8,324 bases of DNA. Source: Actinomycetes bacterium (lineage in GTDB: Bacteria; Actinomycetota; Actinomycetes; Actinomycetales; Cellulomonadaceae). The notes under the pieces were generated by a model. It was not told where the DNA came from and made no database searches. It worked only from the letters and a program-made list of their open reading frames with translations. The translations under genes and the position numbers were made by a program. Below, one piece after another: positions 6,683-8,324 of the stretch. The stretch lies in the NCBI GenBank assembly GCA_023462275.1, contig JAEWYD010000404.1, forward strand, positions 1 to 8,324, given 5' to 3'. The first letter of the stretch is position 1, and the number at the start of each line of letters is the position of its first letter.

Positions 6683-6693
6683 TGCGTATCTTC
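6673..6693. promoter_or_regulatory. Operator A: 21-bp imperfect palindrome over the TetR start codon
   Basis: TAAGAGACATTGCGTATCTTC, an imperfect palindrome with half-sites TAAGAgAC and GtATCTT-like. It matches operator B at 18 of 21 positions. It covers the ATG (6682-6680) of the repressor gene and the predicted -35 (6682-6687) of the exporter promoter, so binding would hinder both genes. Confidence 0.72.
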
Positions 6694-6710
6694 GCTCCCC
6701 GCTGTACCGT
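6682..6710 (+). promoter_or_regulatory. Predicted promoter of the MFS exporter gene
   Basis: TTGCGT (6682-6687) as -35 and TACCGT (6705-6710) as -10, with an exact 17-bp spacer. The transcript start would fall near 6717, at the left edge of operator B, leaving a leader of about 31 bp with the AGGAG ribosome binding site 5 bp before GTG 6748. The -35 lies inside operator A. Confidence 0.55.
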
Positions 6711-6717
6711 CGCACCC

Positions 6718-6738
6718 TAAGAGACAGAGCGTATCTTA
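6718..6738. promoter_or_regulatory. Operator B: 21-bp imperfect palindrome just upstream of the exporter start
   Basis: TAAGAGACAGAGCGTATCTTA; TAAGA pairs with TCTTA at the ends, and 7 of 10 half-site positions are symmetric. It has the size and form of TetR-family operators. It covers the predicted transcript start region of the exporter, its last base begins the exporter's ribosome binding site (AGGAG 6738-6742), and it contains the predicted -10 of the repressor gene. Confidence 0.75.
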
Positions 6739-6761
6739 GGAGCACCCGTGCAGACTGCCGA
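6733..6761 (-). promoter_or_regulatory. Predicted promoter of the TetR repressor gene
   Basis: On the - strand, TCGGCA (6761-6756) as -35 and TAAGAT (6738-6733) as -10, 17 bp apart, each matching the sigma-70 consensus at 4 of 6 positions. The start would be near 6726, inside operator B, and the transcript would run about 44 bases before ATG 6682. An alternative -10, TAGGGT (6719-6714), has no good -35. Confidence 0.4.
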
Positions 6762-8229
6762 TCCCCGCCTCGACCCGCACCTCAGGCGCATCATCACCGC
6801 CATCCTCGTCGGGGCGTCAGCCGTTGTCTTCGACTCGACCATCCTCTCCGTCGCGATCCCGAGGCTCGTCACGGCCCTCGACGCCGGGCTCGACTCGATC
6901 CAGTGGGTCGTCACCGCCTACCTGCTGGCGATGTTCGCCGTCATCCCCGTGACCGGGTGGGCGCAGGCCAGGTGGGGCGCCAAGCGCCTCTGGCTCGTCG
7001 CGCTCGCCGTGTTCACCCTGGGCTCGGCGCTCTGCGGGCTCGCCTGGGACCTGCCGAGCATGATCACCTTCCGCACCGTCCAGGGCCTCGGCGGGGGCGT
7101 CGTGATCCCGCTGATGGCCACGATCCTCATGCAAGCCGCCGGTGGGCGGTCGGTGGGCCGGCTGATGGCGGTGGTGGGGCTCCCCATGGCGCTCGGTCCG
7201 ATCCTGGGCCCCGTGGTCGGCGGGCTCGTGCTGCACGTCGCCGACTGGCCGTGGCTGTTCTGGCTCAACCTGCCGCTCGGCGCGTGCGGCCTCGTCCTGG
7301 CCGTCCGCCTGCTGCCCCACGACCCGCCGACGACCCGGCCGCGGCTCGACGTCGTCGGCCTCGCGCTCGCGACCATCGGTGTCGTCGCCCTCGTCCTCGG
7401 GCTGTCCCGGGTCACGGGGGACGGCGGCTTCGGCCACCCGGACGTGCTGCTGCCGTGCGCGGTCGGGCTGTCGCTCTGCGTCACGTACGTGCTGCACGCG
7501 CTGCGCCGCGGGCCGGACGCCCTCATCGACGTCGCGCTGCTGCGGCACCGGCCGCTCGCCATGGCCACGCTGGTGAGCTTCGCGGCGGGCATGGCGATGT
7601 ACGGCGCGATGTTCGTCCTGCCGCTCTTCTACCAGGTCCTCCGCGGCTCGGACCCGCTCGCGACGGGGCTCCTCCTCGTCCCGCAGGGCGTCGGGGCACT
7701 GGCCTCGCGGAGCCTCGCCGGTCGCCTCACCGACTCCATCGGCGCCAGGTGGGTCGTCGTCGGCGGGTTCGCCGTGATGACCGCCGCGACGGTGCCCTTC
7801 GCGCTCGCCGACACCTCGACCAGCGGCTGGCTGCTGGGCACGGTGCTGCTGGCGCGCGGCGTCGGGCTCGGAGCGGTGTTCATGCCGCTCATGGCGTCGG
7901 CCTACGTCGGCCTCGCCCACGACGAGATCCCCCAGGCCAGCATCGTCACGCGCGTGGCGCAGCAGGTCGGCGGCTCGTTCGGCATCGCGCTCATCGCGGT
8001 CCTCCTCCAGCAGCAGACCGCCGCCGCCAGCTCCGCCGCCGAGGCCGCGGACGCCTTCGGCACGACATTCTGGTGCGCCGTGGCGCTCATGGTCGTCGGG
8101 CTCGCCGCGGCGCTCCTGCTGCCCGGACGGGAGATGGTGGCGGCCGCAACCGCCCCTCACGCCGTGCAGGACCCGCCGGGCACGCAGGGCATGGCGGCGA
8201 TCCCGGTGGACGCACGGCGCAACGCCTAG
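6748..8229 (+). CDS. DHA2-type MFS drug exporter (EmrB/QacA-like, 14 helices)
   Basis: 493 residues, the size of 14-helix proton-driven drug exporters of the DHA2 family in the cytoplasmic membrane. VFDSTILSVAIPRL (28-41) is the D1-type motif with a membrane Asp29. GWAQARWGAKRLW (70-82) is motif A between helices 2 and 3. ITFRTVQGLGGGVVIPL (106-122) is motif B with the conserved Arg109. MALGPILGPVVGGLVL (147-162) is motif C, the antiporter motif, followed by the family-typical WPWLFWLNLPLG (167-178). The C-terminal half carries further hydrophobic helices and ends in a short polar tail. GTG 6748 is chosen because AGGAG (6738-6742) lies 5 bp upstream. The substrate is not predictable; pumps of this family export lipophilic or cationic toxic compounds and antibiotics. 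The divergent TetR gene and the paired operators indicate induction by a ligand of that repressor, possibly the exported compound. Confidence 0.93.
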   Translation: MQTADPRLDPHLRRIITAILVGASAVVFDSTILSVAIPRLVTALDAGLDSIQWVVTAYLLAMFAVIPVTGWAQARWGAKRLWLVALAVFTLGSALCGLAWDLPSMITFRTVQGLGGGVVIPLMATILMQAAGGRSVGRLMAVVGLPMALGPILGPVVGGLVLHVADWPWLFWLNLPLGACGLVLAVRLLPHDPPTTRPRLDVVGLALATIGVVALVLGLSRVTGDGGFGHPDVLLPCAVGLSLCVTYVLHALRRGPDALIDVALLRHRPLAMATLVSFAAGMAMYGAMFVLPLFYQVLRGSDPLATGLLLVPQGVGALASRSLAGRLTDSIGARWVVVGGFAVMTAATVPFALADTSTSGWLLGTVLLARGVGLGAVFMPLMASAYVGLAHDEIPQASIVTRVAQQVGGSFGIALIAVLLQQQTAAASSAAEAADAFGTTFWCAVALMVVGLAAALLLPGREMVAAATAPHAVQDPPGTQGMAAIPVDARRNA

Positions 8230-8289
8230 CGGGCCTGGGGCGTGCGGGCCGGCACGGTCGCGGTCGGGCCCCCGTGTGCGTGGCGGGCC

Positions 8290-8324
8290 TCAGCCGGCGT
8301 CGCGCGCGCCCACCGGCTCCGGCT
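8290..8324 (-). CDS. Possible C-terminal end of a - strand gene running off the window
   Basis: On the - strand a TGA at 8292-8290 closes a frame that is open to the window end, ending PEPVGARDAG. A short polar end of this kind is plausible for a gene convergent with the exporter, but eleven codons cannot prove coding. Bases 8230-8289 between the exporter stop and this point show only weak inverted repeats and no convincing terminator. Confidence 0.2.
   Translation of the reverse strand, partial: PEPVGARDAG

Noticed and set aside
8230..8289. Possible terminator after the exporter gene (CACGG with CCGTG, GGGGC with GCCCC)
   Set aside because: Short stems and competing pairings; no single stable hairpin can be defended by eye.

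Overview
The window is very GC-rich, with strong G/C preference at third codon positions, frequent GTG starts, several start codons that follow a TAnnnT box at leaderless spacing, and an LLM (F420-type) oxidoreductase. Together these point to a high-GC actinobacterium. The gene set would fit Micrococcales such as Cellulomonas or its relatives, but that level of assignment is an inference. No rRNA, tRNA, CRISPR array, insertion sequence or phage gene was seen.

Left part (1-2763, all + strand): the C-terminal part of a YhgE/Pip-type membrane protein, cut by the window edge, is followed 13 bp later by a TetR-family regulator, probably in the same transcript. Next is an LLM-class flavin/F420 oxidoreductase of about 328 residues with its own probable leaderless promoter and a strong GC-rich hairpin terminator. 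A 53-residue acidic protein of unknown function follows, with a good ribosome binding site.

Centre (2813-6051): a core-metabolism block. acpS (holo-ACP synthase) and glmS (glucosamine-6-phosphate synthase) lie on the - strand, 13 bp apart and probably co-transcribed from the glmS promoter. coaA (type I pantothenate kinase) is divergent on the + strand, only 64 bp from glmS. CoaA starts CoA synthesis, AcpS uses CoA to load acyl carrier protein, and GlmS makes the amino-sugar precursor of peptidoglycan, so the block links CoA supply, lipid synthesis and cell-wall precursors.

Right part (6080-8324): a compact drug-efflux-type module. A TetR-family repressor (- strand) and a 14-helix DHA2-type MFS exporter (+ strand) are divergent, with 65 bp between their start codons. 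Two copies of a 21-bp imperfect palindrome (18 of 21 positions identical, centres 45 bp apart) lie in this gap. They overlap the predicted promoters of both genes and the repressor's start codon, so they are convincing TetR operators. The last ~95 bp hold only a possible tail of another - strand gene.

No clearly new multi-gene system was seen. The most informative features are the paired operators, the leaderless starts, the uncharacterised 53-residue protein, and a methyltransferase motif I-like fragment in the gap before it.
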